Of a stretch of 64,000 nt of DNA, positions 35,350-43,865 are shown piece by piece. The DNA is from Mesorhizobium sp. B2-1-1. GTDB lineage: Bacteria > Pseudomonadota > Alphaproteobacteria > Rhizobiales > Rhizobiaceae. The notes under the pieces are model-generated. The model was not told where the DNA came from, did not search any database, and saw nothing but the letters and a program-made list of their open reading frames with translations. How positions within the stretch are numbered: the first letter of the stretch is position 1; each line of letters begins with the position of its first letter. The stretch covers positions 62,001-126,000 of the forward strand of contig NZ_CP083955.1 in assembly GCF_006442975.2 (NCBI RefSeq), given 5' to 3'. Position numbers and translations under genes: made by a program.

Positions 35350-35560
35350 AAATGTTTGGATGTCGCACACCTGCTTTGTTTTATTGCCGTCGCCGAGTAA
35401 GGCTACATTGCGCTCCCGCCGGAGCGGCCCGGCATGCAGCCCGTCTGTCAATAGGGAGGCGAGTTAGAAGTACAGCTCTTCCGCCACGGCGCACGCGGCT
35501 CCGAGTGACTAAGCGGGGGTTCCAAGTTTCCGACGATGCGCGTTCAACCCCATGCGCAGC
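35350..35560 (+). pseudogene. LysR N-terminal remnant with stop codons
   Basis: One frame reads LDVAHLLCFIAVAE and then a stop (35398-35400). A continuation in the same and adjacent frames gives RPGMQ and LEVQLFRHGARG, then RLRVTKRGFQV. This matches the helix-turn-helix start of LysR regulators with several lesions. The palindrome ATCCAAATGTTTGGAT lies at 35346-35361. Only a fragment. Confidence 0.45.
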
Positions 35561-35758
35561 TTGATGGTGCCGTATTCTGTTAGCCTGAGGAATGGGCGGC
35601 ATTTAGGCCCGCCGCCTGGCCCTGAAAGCCTCGTGTCGGAAGACGGCGCCTATACACGCCGTCAGAACTCCGACCATGTCTACGGCCGCTTGCACCGATT
35701 CGGCCGTTCCGACGAGCTTCAAACCTCGGTCAGTTCCAAAAGCAAGGTTGAGAACCTG

Positions 35759-36135
35759 TCAGTGAGCGGCGGGCTGGAACAGTTCGATCACGTTCCCCGA
35801 CGGTCTTCGAGCAGGATTTGCGAGCCACCGACTCCACTGATGACCTCATTGCGAAATGGCAACCCGGCGCCTTTCAGCCGTTCGACTTCCTCTTTCAGAT
35901 CTTCGACAAGCAGCAGGATGCGGTTCCACCCGCCGGGCACTGGACGGCGACCGTCCGGCATCGGCCGTGCGCCGGAGCTTGCAGCGCCACTCAACATCAG
36001 CCGCAAGGGACCACGGGTCACCGACGCAAACGCTGGCCGTGCGTCCTGCTCGATGGTGAACCCAAGGTGCTGCGTGTGGAAGGCGACGGAGATTGCGACA
36101 TCGTTGACAATGTACCGAACACTGGCTGGCGTCAT
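35759..36135 (-). pseudogene. VOC/glyoxalase-family protein, frameshifted near the C-terminus
   Basis: The frame from 36135 encodes a vicinal-oxygen-chelate domain: SVRYIVNDVAISVAFHTQHL, GFTIEQDARPAFASVTRGPL, RLMLSGAASSG, GWNRILLLVEDLKEEVERLK, GGSQILLEDRRGT, then a stop at 35788. In the next frame the sequence continues SGNVIELFQPAAH to a stop at 35759-35761, which is the normal family C-terminus with its metal-ligand Glu (VIEL). A single lost C near 35795-35802 explains it. The truncated protein would lack the last metal ligand. Confidence 0.8.
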
Positions 36136-36187
36136 TATGGATCACCTTTCAAACGACCCCCGGCAAGTTTATTAGAAGCGATTTCGT

Positions 36188-37414
36188 ATGGGCAACGCAA
36201 TGGACCAACAGCTAGGCGCGCCGATACGCGGGTCCGCAGGCGAAGTCTTTCGTGTATTCCTGAGGCTTGGCCTCACATCGTTTGGCGGACCCATCGCGCA
36301 TCTCGGTTACTATCGCAACGAACTGGTGTTGCGTCGCAAATGGCTCGATGAGCAAGCGTATGGCGATCTCGTCGCCCTTTGCCAGTTTCTTCCTGGTCCG
36401 GCGTCCAGCCAGGTGGCCTTCGCCCTCGGCGTATTCAGAGGTGGTGGCCTGGCAGGTGGCCTTACAGCATGGCTCGCCTTCACCCTGCCATCGGCACTGA
36501 TCATTGTGGCCTTCGCTTTTGGTGCGGCAGGGCTTCATGGCCCAGTCGCGGACGGCGTATTTCACGGGCTCAAGCTCGTGGCTGTTGCCGTGGTAGCACA
36601 AGCAATCTGGGGCATGGCGCGAACGCTAACGCCCGACAAGCAGCGCGCCGCCATTGCGATACTCGCGATTGCGGTTGTCGTCGTCGTCGGCGGGTCGTTC
36701 GCGCAAATAGCTTCGATCGTCCTTGGAACCCTCGCCGGGCTATGGCTTTGCCCTGGCGAGGAAACCAAGGTGCCTGGACATTTGAGTTTTCCCGTTTCGG
36801 CTCGCGGCGGCGCTGTTTCGCTAGCACTCTTTGCTGTCCTCCTTGTCGTTCCGTCGCTGACGGAACGGGCCACGGGTAGTCACGCTATCGCATTCTTTGA
36901 CGCCTTCTACCGCTCTGGGGCCTTGGTATTCGGCGGAGGCCATGTGGTGCTGCCGCTGCTGCAAACGGAGGTCGTCAACACGGGCTGGGTGACGAACGAA
37001 GCCTTCCTGCAGGGCTATGGACTGGCGCAGGCAGTGCCGGGGCCGCTCTTCACGTTCGCTGCCTATCTGGGGAGCGTGGCAAGCCCCGTTCCAAACGGCC
37101 TGGCCGGCGCGGCGATCGCGCTTATCGCCATCTTCCTGCCCGGTACGCTGCTTGTTTACGGCATGTTGCCGTTTTGGGACGCCCTGCGCTCGCGTCCAGG
37201 CGCCCAGGCTGCGATGAGCGGTGCGAATGCGGCTGTGGTCGGCATCCTTGGGATGGCTCTCTACGATCCGGTATGGAAGAGCGCAGTCGTCACGCCAGGG
37301 GATTTTGCTCTGGCTGTAACCGGGTTCCTGCTTCTGGTCGTATGGCGGATGCCGTCGTGGGTTGTTGTGGCGTTGCTTGCCGCTGCTGGCGCGCTTCGCG
37401 CCGCGATGATTTGA
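36188..37414 (+). CDS. chrA: Chromate transporter ChrA
   Basis: 408 aa membrane protein with two homologous CHR domains. The first contains LRLGLTSFGGPIAHLGYYRN and LCQFLPGPASSQVAFALGVF; the second contains FYRSGALVFGGGHVVLPLLQ and GYGLAQAVPGPLFTFAAYLG. These paired FGG and PGP motifs are diagnostic of the CHR family, which exports chromate driven by the proton gradient. About 10-12 hydrophobic helices. A second in-frame ATG at 36200 is possible. No chrB regulator is nearby. Confidence 0.93.
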   Translation: MGNAMDQQLGAPIRGSAGEVFRVFLRLGLTSFGGPIAHLGYYRNELVLRRKWLDEQAYGDLVALCQFLPGPASSQVAFALGVFRGGGLAGGLTAWLAFTLPSALIIVAFAFGAAGLHGPVADGVFHGLKLVAVAVVAQAIWGMARTLTPDKQRAAIAILAIAVVVVVGGSFAQIASIVLGTLAGLWLCPGEETKVPGHLSFPVSARGGAVSLALFAVLLVVPSLTERATGSHAIAFFDAFYRSGALVFGGGHVVLPLLQTEVVNTGWVTNEAFLQGYGLAQAVPGPLFTFAAYLGSVASPVPNGLAGAAIALIAIFLPGTLLVYGMLPFWDALRSRPGAQAAMSGANAAVVGILGMALYDPVWKSAVVTPGDFALAVTGFLLLVVWRMPSWVVVALLAAAGALRAAMI

Positions 37415-38503
37415 CAATGGCCTTTGCGATGGCGCGCCTGAATCCTGGCGTCGGCGAAGCAGCCGCGGACATTTGGCTGCATTCCCGTGAACCACAGACC
37501 CGGCCGCGTCGGATCATGATCGCCGCCGTTAAAAAGCGGAACGCCCTGCCGTCCAGAACGCCAAGCTTGCCCACCATCGATTCGAGGCCCGTACTATAGC
37601 CGTCGCCGCGATCACGATGTCGGGACCGATCAGATTGCGGTTAGCCAGGATCACGCCCCGAGGGGTACCCGCGTTTCTCCGGTGGCCAATCATGGCCGAA
37701 GGAGAAACGGAATGGGACACTCGTATTACAACCTCGCCGCCTCCGATCGCTGCGCATGGAATGCAGGATCGTGCTCCCCAAAGCTTATTTTTCGCGAGCG
37801 GACCACTCGGCGGTCGCCGGCGGTTCCTAGAGATCAGTCACTTCAGCGCAGAGATGCAGCGCTCCAGGCGTTGAAGTCGCAACTTGCGGGAATGGATGTG
37901 ATAGCCGAGCTCCGCGAGCCTTCTTAGTTTGAATGACTCTCTTTCCGTAAGTAGTTCCATTTCGAACTGGGCGATTTGCTTTCTGAGCTGTTGAGCGTCA
38001 GCAAGCCGCAGTTCCCGAATCCAGCCTCGGCCCCGCATTCCCATGCACTCCGAATAGTCTGGTCACAAGGCTCCGAGGCCGCTGCTGCTCTGTGGAAGAT
38101 CGATTGGGCGAAGTTCGGGATTTTTCAATGTTCCGTCACCATCATCAAGGTTGTGGCCCGCGCACCCAGCGAACCGCAGTGCATCCCCGCGACCCGATAT
38201 GCGCCCCCGTGAGTGCATGGCAACCCTTCGAGCTCACTTTTTTGCGGTTGGGGTCTGGTCAATGACAAGCCGCTCAACTCTGGTCCACAACCGCTGCGGG
38301 TGTGGCACACGACCCTTGTTCCATTGTTGAGTTGAATCAAAAGCGAATGATCGGGAACCGGTTCATTCGGGGGATAGTTTACATTCCAGGGACGTCTGAC
38401 GGCGCTCACTAAGGTGAATGGGAGTGTTCGTCTTCTAAATTAGGATTCACTAATTGAAACGTGAATGTCTTCCTGCCTCGCGCTGTGACACAGGCCGACT
38501 GAT
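37415..38503. other. Large intergenic stretch, no gene recognised
   Basis: About 1.1 kb with short frames on both strands. A lysine/leucine-rich frame at 37838-38044 (minus) is helical but has no family. Just before the AraC fragment is the inverted repeat ATTCAC (38445-38450) with GTGAAT (38461-38466), a possible operator. Confidence 0.35.
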
Positions 38504-39143
38504 ATGACTTCTTCTGAGCACGATCTGGATGCCGGCTTCGATCCACCCGAACTGGACTTGCAATCTGTTTCTTCGACAACCGATGAGCGGACGATAGCGA
38601 CTCAGCGGGGCAGGGCGTCTTGTTCCGTCATGGCACCTGGTCTACACACCTTCGAGGCAAGTGATCACGTTGTCTATGTCGGTCTCGAGGCCGCACCAGG
38701 CGTGTGTGCCTCCCTCGGGGGAGCCAAGGCTGAGCGCTACGACGCGGCGGCAGGGAGCATCATCGTCAAGCCGGCACATCTTGAAGCTCGCTTGCGGCTG
38801 TCGAAGGCGCGGGAGAGCGCAATTATCGTCTACCCGGACGACAGCCTGAAGGAACTGGCCAGGCAGCAATTCGGCCCGGTGGAGACGGAGTTGATGCCTC
38901 CGCCCCTTGGCACGCGGGACTTTAATGCGTTGCGCATCGCCAAACTGCTCAAGGCGGAGCTTACGAAGAAGGAGGGCGTCAGCCACGTCCATATCGAGCA
39001 GCTGATCGCAATCATGGGCATTCACGTGCTTTACGCCTATGCCTCACGAACCAGCCGACCGGAGCAGTTCAAGGGCGGCCTTTCCAGGCAGTCCGCGCGA
39101 AAGCTGCAGGAGTTCCTGAGCATAAATCTCACCCGCAAGAAAG
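38504..39143 (+). pseudogene. AraC-family regulator, N-terminal part only
   Basis: The sensor-like region (HTFEASDHVVYVGLEAAPGV, KAERYDAAAGSIIVKPAHLE, SHVHIEQLIAIMGIHVLYAY) runs to GGLSRQSARKLQEFLSINLT and RK, the point where the AraC DNA-binding domain should begin. At about 39140 the sequence changes to the IalB-like gene, and the open frame only reads through it out of register to 39385. The regulator therefore lacks its helix-turn-helix. The C-terminal AraC fragment at 7908-8247 starts at the homologous position (QEFLSANFSRK). Confidence 0.7.
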
Positions 39144-39158
39144 GTGATCGAATTGCGC

Positions 39159-39695
39159 ATGTGGAAATTCCCGCTGGCCAGTGCAGCGGCGACGCTCGGC
39201 TTGATGGTGATGGGCACCGCGGCTTTGTCTCAAGATGTGACTTCAAAGCTGCCAGGCGGCGCGACTTCGCTCCAGGAAAGCTATCAAGACTGGAGCCTGA
39301 CCTGTCAAAGCAGCACATCAACGGTAACGTGCGGTGTCTCCCAGCAACAGACGCAGCAGAACGGCCAGCGGGTCCTGGCTGTTGAGCTTAGGCGAAACAG
39401 CGACGCCACGCTCGCGGGCAATGTCGTGCTTCCGTTTGGGCTTATGCTCGACGCCGGCGCCGCATTGCAGATCGATGACAGCCAGCCCCTTGAGGCGCTG
39501 CGCTTCTCAACCTGCTTGCCGGCCGGCTGCATCGTGCCGCTCACCCTCGATGAAGGAACAGTAGCCGCATTGCGGGCGGGTTCGGTGCTGAAGATCAAGG
39601 TCAGAAGCACCGACCAGAAGGACATCGCTTTGTCCGTATCTTGCTGGAGCGTGAGACAGACAGCTGGTGGGCTGATCGGGAAGCCGCGCTACTGA
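39159..39695 (+). CDS. Invasion-associated locus B (IalB) family protein
   Basis: 178 aa. The signal peptide MWKFPLASAAATLGLMVMGT, then AALSQ, predicts export. The body has the IalB pattern: YQDWSLTCQSSTSTVTCGVS, RVLAVELRR, VVLPFGLMLDAGAALQIDDS, FSTCLPAGCIVPLTLDEGTV and terminal VSCWSV, with paired cysteines. IalB proteins are periplasmic; in Bartonella one is linked to cell invasion, while the role in rhizobia is unclear. The ATG at 39159 is preferred over the GTG at 39144. The truncated araC ends immediately upstream, so the promoter may have been lost or replaced. Confidence 0.85.
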   Translation: MWKFPLASAAATLGLMVMGTAALSQDVTSKLPGGATSLQESYQDWSLTCQSSTSTVTCGVSQQQTQQNGQRVLAVELRRNSDATLAGNVVLPFGLMLDAGAALQIDDSQPLEALRFSTCLPAGCIVPLTLDEGTVAALRAGSVLKIKVRSTDQKDIALSVSCWSVRQTAGGLIGKPRY

Positions 39696-40200
39696 AGGCC
39701 CCCGAGGAATGGTCCAGTGCTGTAATTATGATATTAAGATACTGGCTCGACGCGCTACGTCATCGGGATTGAAGCGAGAGGAGCTTAAACCCGCGCGGTT
39801 GGCTTACCTTGGGAGAATCTACAGGGCGCGCGTGGGATTTCGACAGCCCTAGACGTAAAGGCTGCTCCCGGCGAGCGGACCTATTCTCTTCAATTTCTCG
39901 ATTTCGCTGTTCGCGTTCGGATCAGTTCAGCTGAGGCGCACAGACCTCCTGTTAAGTCCGCTTCTGATGATCTGAGCCTAGAAGCCAGCCGTCCGATTCC
40001 GTGAAGAGTTTCGGGCGCCGGCAGGCGTACGAAAGTCTCCGAAGAAGGAACCCTCGAGCCACAGGCGAGGGGTTATGGGGATTTCGATTTTTGGCTGGTG
40101 TCGGGGATAGCGCGACCGCCGGCGAGAAGCGGCGGGATTGATGCACGGACCGCCTTGTCTTCCGGCCGTGCGGCCTCCTCGGCTCGGCGTGCGGTCGGAC
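39696..40200. other. Intergenic at the left side of the IS91-type element
   Basis: No supported gene. It should contain one end of the IS91-like element, but the terminal sequence could not be identified by eye. Confidence 0.35.
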
Positions 40201-41490
40201 TTAGCCCTGTCGAGGCCGATGATCTCCATGGACGCGCGTGGGTTCGTCGCCGGAGGCTGAGCGCCTGTGGCTGAAGGCTGGACTTCGCCATGCCGCGTCA
40301 TGGGACGCTCTCCCGGTTCGTCGCCGACGCGTCCGGCGGCCCGCGCGGCTGCCTCCACGTTCGAACACGTCGATGATGATCATCCGTCCGCCGCAGCACG
40401 GGCATGGCGGGCGGAAGTCAGTCGGTTCTTCCGGAGTGCCGTCTTCGGGCAGCGGCGCGACGCTCAACAGTTTGCGCGCGAGTGCGAGGCTGGCTTTGTG
40501 GGAGCCGCCGGCGAGCAGGTCGTAGTGCCGGATGCGGTGGAAGCCACGCGGCAGGATGTGGAGCAGGAATCGGCGGATGAACTCGTCGGTGGCGAGCGTC
40601 ATGATCTGCTGCCGGTCTGTGCCGTCGCGACGATAGTCCTTGTAGCGGAACGTGACCTCGGCCTCATCGAATCGGATGAGGCGGCGGTTCGAGATCGCAA
40701 AGCGGTGGGTGTAGCGGGACAGATAGGCAAGTACGGCTTGAGGCCCGGCGAAGGGCGCCTTGGCATAAACCACCCAGCGCTTCTTCCGGACCGGCGCCAG
40801 GTGCCGCAGGAATGCTCGCCGGTCGGTGAAGTGCGCCATCGATCCGAAGAAGGTGAGCCGGCCGGCATCGTGCAGCGCAACCAACCGAGAGAGGAACAGG
40901 CGGCGGAACAGCTTGCCGAGCACGCGCACCGGCAGCAGGAAGGCCGGGCGCGACGATATCCACCGGCTTCCGTCTGGCGCGATGCCGCCGCCCGGCACGA
41001 TCATGTGCACATGCGGATGGTGCGACATTTCCGAGCCCCAAGTTTGAAGGACGGCGGTGATGCCGATGCGCGCGCCGAGATGCTTCGGATCCGCAGCGAT
41101 CGTCAGCATCGTCTCCGATGCCGCCTTGAACAGCAGGTCGTCGACCGCCGCCTTGTTGTGGAAGGCGATGTCGGCGACCTCGGCCGGCAGCGTGAACACG
41201 ACGTGGAAGTAGCCGACCGGCAGCAGGTCGGCCTCGCGCTCGGCAAGCCATGTCCGCGCCGCGGCACCCTGGCACTTCGGACAGTGCCGGTTGCGGCAGG
41301 AGTTGTAGGCGATGCGCCACTGGCCGCAGTCCTCGCAGGCCTCCACGTGACCGCCAAGGGCGGCGGTGCGGCAGTGCTCGATCGCCGACATGACCTTGAG
41401 TTGCTGCAGTGTCAGATGCCCTGCATGGACGGCCCGGTAGGCGGGCCCGGCAGTGCGGAAGATGTCGGCAACCTCAATCGAGGCGCGCAC
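40201..41490 (-). CDS. IS91-family transposase
   Basis: 429 aa. The N-terminal zinc-binding region HVEACEDCGQWRIAYNSCRN, then RHCPKCQG, is followed by the HUH-type core with PHVHMIVPGGG (His-x-His metal site) and the YLSRYTHRFAISNRRL segment with the catalytic tyrosines. A cysteine pair near the C-terminus (CPCCGGRM) is typical. It starts with GTG at 41490, just after the recombinase stop at 41493. The protein appears intact, although the Arg/Ser-rich C-terminal tail is longer than expected. It nicks and rejoins single strands during rolling-circle transposition. Confidence 0.92.
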   Translation of the reverse strand: MRASIEVADIFRTAGPAYRAVHAGHLTLQQLKVMSAIEHCRTAALGGHVEACEDCGQWRIAYNSCRNRHCPKCQGAAARTWLAEREADLLPVGYFHVVFTLPAEVADIAFHNKAAVDDLLFKAASETMLTIAADPKHLGARIGITAVLQTWGSEMSHHPHVHMIVPGGGIAPDGSRWISSRPAFLLPVRVLGKLFRRLFLSRLVALHDAGRLTFFGSMAHFTDRRAFLRHLAPVRKKRWVVYAKAPFAGPQAVLAYLSRYTHRFAISNRRLIRFDEAEVTFRYKDYRRDGTDRQQIMTLATDEFIRRFLLHILPRGFHRIRHYDLLAGGSHKASLALARKLLSVAPLPEDGTPEEPTDFRPPCPCCGGRMIIIDVFERGGSRAGRRTRRRRTGRASHDAAWRSPAFSHRRSASGDEPTRVHGDHRPRQG

Positions 41491-41492
41491 GC

Positions 41493-42403
41493 TCAGCCGT
41501 CGGGCGAGATCTCTTCCAGCTTGAAGAGGCCAAGCTTGTCGAGCGGGCTCGTGACGGTGCGCACCGTGAGGGTTGCAACCTTGGTGTAGAAGGCGGTGCT
41601 ATTTAGCTTGGCGCGCCCGAGCAAGACCTGGATGATCCGGAATGTCGGTGCCGTCCTCCAGCAGGTGGGTGGCGAAGCTGTGACGCAGCATGTGCGGCCC
41701 GACCCGCTTGGCGATGTCGGCCGCCTGCGCTGCCTCGACGACCACGCGATAGAGCTGCCGCGTGCTGATGGGCTTCATCGCATGCTGCCCAGGAAACAGC
41801 CAGCCGTCGCGATGCATCACCCCCCTGCTGGCGTCCGCCCTTCCACCACTGGCGCAGCAACAAGAGCAGGTCTTGCGACAGCATGGCGTTGCGGTATCGC
41901 CCGTCCTTGCCGCGCTCGACGCGCAACAGCATGCGCTGGCTGTCGATGTCAGCAACCTTCAGCGTCGCCACCGCCGCCACGCGCAGGCCCGCGCCATAAG
42001 CGACCGACAGCGCGGCCTGGTGCTTGAGGCAGGTGGTGGCGTTGAGTAGCCGGGCGACCTCGTCGCGGCTCAGCACCACCGGCAGCTTGCGCGGGTGCGC
42101 CAGACGAACGAGCTTGCGCGCCAGATCGGGGCGATCGACCGTATGTGTGAAGAAGAAGCGCAGCGCCGACACGATGCTGTTCATCGTCGGCACGGGAACG
42201 CCGTCGTCCTGCTGCTCGATCTGGAATCGGCGCAGGTCGTCAGTGGTCGCTGTATCCGGCGACCGGCCGAGGAACGTCGCCAGGCGTCCGATGTCGCGGA
42301 GATAGTTGCGCTGCGTCTCCTGTGAGAAACGCCGCATATTCATGTCGTCGATCAGCCGCTGACGAACTGGACTGATAGGTGCATCAAGAACAGGACAGGG
42401 CAT
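41493..42403 (-). pseudogene. Tyrosine recombinase/integrase of the IS91-type element, two frameshifts
   Basis: N-terminal frame: RRFSQETQRNYLRDIGRLAT, RFFFTHTVDRPDLARKLVRL, LLNATTCLKHQAALSVAYGA, then [20 protein letters not shown] with the first catalytic Arg. The frame is lost near 41830 ([10 protein letters not shown]). The next frame carries [20 protein letters not shown] and [18 protein letters not shown] with the RHxxR-type box. A second shift near 41640 leads to [20 protein letters not shown], then KLGLFKLEEISPDG and a stop at 41493-41495. Both lesions would have to be bypassed for activity. Confidence 0.88.
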
Positions 42404-42663
42404 GGTCAGGCTCCTTGTTGAAGAAGCCTGTGATGCTCTGCCGCTGCCGAACCACCCTCAAATGCGAGCGCGACGTCCGGTTCGTGATCTCTACCTCATC
42501 CCAGCGCGCCCATCCCGCGCAGCGGGTTCGTTCTTCGGCCCAAACAGGACATTCGCAGTGTGCCGTCGCGTGCGCTTGGCACAACGGGGCAAGCCTTTGA
42601 TGCGGGTCAACATTGTGGGCGGACCTCCTGGCCAACCAATCCGCTTCGTCGCCGAGCTACCGA
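42404..42663. other. Intergenic between the IS91-type element and direct repeat copy 2
   Basis: About 260 bp, no gene recognised. It contains the other end of the IS element. Confidence 0.35.
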
Positions 42664-43278
42664 TGCCGCGATTGCCTCCCTCCTTCATTTCGCAGAGCGC
42701 ACCAACGACCTCTCGAGCCGGCTGATCTGGCCGAAGGACGGCTGAAGCCTCGACCGCCTATGCCGCAAGGGCGCGTTGCGCGTTTCTTCCCCTGGGCAAA
42801 GCCCATTCCTCGCGGAACCAAGAAACGCGCGCCTCCGCCATCCTCCGCTTTTGCTGCGGTCGCAAGCGATGCGGCGGCGGTCGCCTCCGGCCCTGTGATC
42901 GCTATCGAGGCCGCATGGTGCGGGCTCGGAAACGAAGAAACGGAGACTGAAAATGGCTACCATCGGCACTTTCAAGAAGACCAATGCGAACGAGTTCACC
43001 GGCGAGATCATCACCCTCAGCGTCCAGGCCAAGGGCGTGCGCATCGTCCCCGACACCCGGGCCAGCGGCGAGAACGCTGCAAGCCACCGCGTGGTGGTCG
43101 GCAAGGCCGAAATCGGCGCCGCCTGGTCCAAGCGCTCCAACGAGGGCCGCGACTATCTCGGGCTCAAGCTCGACGATCCGAGCTTCACCGCCCCGATCTA
43201 CGCCAACCTCTTCGCCGACGAGGAAGGCGAGGGCCATAGCCTCATCTGGTCCCGCCCCAACCGCCGCAACGGCGAGTG
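42664..43278 (+). repeat. Direct repeat copy 2 (~615 bp, leader plus DUF736 gene)
   Basis: Same orientation and nearly the same sequence as 28671-29284. The right boundary is abrupt at the DUF736 stop codon (TAA in copy 1, TGA in copy 2). This copy has the expected downstream neighbours (helix-turn-helix protein, replication initiator, transfer genes) and is therefore probably the original. Confidence 0.92.
42778..42830 (+). ncRNA. Structured leader element upstream of DUF736 (copy 2)
   Basis: The same nested hairpins as at 28784-28836: GCGCGTTTCTT with AAGAAACGCGC, enclosing GGGC-AAA-GCCC. Confidence 0.5.
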
Positions 43279-43279
43279 A
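42953..43279 (+). CDS. DUF736 family protein (copy 2)
   Basis: 108 aa, same family motifs as copy 1 (MATIGTFKKTNANEFTGEII, then VVGKAEIGAAWSKRSNEGRD, then GHSLIWSRPN). Differences from copy 1 include Val to Ile near residue 20, and Asn to Ser and Pro to Ala near residues 38-43. It heads the backbone segment that continues with the helix-turn-helix and RepA-like genes. A GGAGA ribosome site is in place. Confidence 0.93.
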   Translation: MATIGTFKKTNANEFTGEIITLSVQAKGVRIVPDTRASGENAASHRVVVGKAEIGAAWSKRSNEGRDYLGLKLDDPSFTAPIYANLFADEEGEGHSLIWSRPNRRNGE

Positions 43280-43289
43280 ACTGGCAGAC

Positions 43290-43313
43290 GCCTCGCCCGG
43301 TGTCGGGCGAGGC
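43290..43313 (+). terminator. Hairpin after DUF736 copy 2
   Basis: GCCTCGCCCG and CGGGCGAGGC form a perfect 10-bp stem around GTGT, extended outside by GGCAGA/TCTGCC. There is no long T-run. It could be a terminator or an attenuator before the replication operon. Confidence 0.55.
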
Positions 43314-43566
43314 GCCTTCTGCCGGTGCCGCGGAAGCTTTCCGCGCCGCCGGCTGCCATTACCGGCTTCCTGTCGTCTGATGCGCGACGCCGTGGAGATG
43401 GTCGAGCGCGGCTGTTCTCAATGGCTGCGCGCCGGCGCCACTGCCTGAAGGCCTCTTGGCGGTGCGAAATAGCGCCCCTCAATTGCGCACCTGATCACCG
43501 TCTCCACACTCTTCCATCCTGGCCATCGATCGCCGTTCAATCTCGACGGCCGCAAGGAGACACCCG

Positions 43567-43848
43567 ATGAATGCCGACGCCGCGCCATTGCCGCCGCGCT
43601 ACCTGCGCACTTCGGAAGCTGCGCATTTCCTCAGTCTTTCGGCGCGTACGCTGGAGAAACACCGCACCTACGGCACCGGGCCTGCCTATCGAAAACTCGG
43701 CGGCCGCGTCGTCTACGCCGTCGACGACCTCCAGGCCTGGGTGCAGCGCGGCGCGATGACGTCGACATCCGATCCGCAAGGCTCGGTGCTGCCCGCCAAG
43801 CCTCAAGCCGCCCGCCTGATCGCCTATGCCGGGCGCGAAAGGCGCTGA
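43567..43848 (+). CDS. AlpA/excisionase-like helix-turn-helix protein
   Basis: 93 aa. MerR-like winged helix: PPRYLRTSEAAHFLSLSART, then LEKHRTYGTGPAYRKLGGRV, then VYAVDDLQAWVQRG. Proteins of this type precede the replication initiator in rhizobial conjugative elements and may regulate it. AAGGAGA lies just before the ATG. 17 bp separate it from the repA-like gene, so one operon is likely. Confidence 0.9.
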   Translation: MNADAAPLPPRYLRTSEAAHFLSLSARTLEKHRTYGTGPAYRKLGGRVVYAVDDLQAWVQRGAMTSTSDPQGSVLPAKPQAARLIAYAGRERR

Positions 43849-43865
43849 CACGGCTGATCTCCCCT

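Larger units (their letters stand above)
40201..42403 (-). mobile_element. IS91-type element with tyrosine recombinase and transposase
   Basis: Two minus-strand genes, a degraded tyrosine recombinase followed at once by an IS91-type transposase, form the usual pair of this IS91 subgroup. IS91 elements move by rolling-circle transposition and lack terminal inverted repeats. The exact ends were not found; the span given covers only the genes. Confidence 0.8.

Noticed and set aside
35346..35361. ATCCAAATGTTTGGAT as a possible nod box
   Set aside because: It lacks the length and the conserved segments of a nod box and lies inside a LysR remnant.
38504..39385. Single 293-codon protein from the AraC-like frame
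   Set aside because: After about 39140 the frame only reads the IalB gene out of register; the tail is not a real domain.
40267..41589. 440-codon plus-strand frame across the IS91-type transposase
   Set aside because: Antisense shadow of the transposase; Arg- and Val-rich with no family features.
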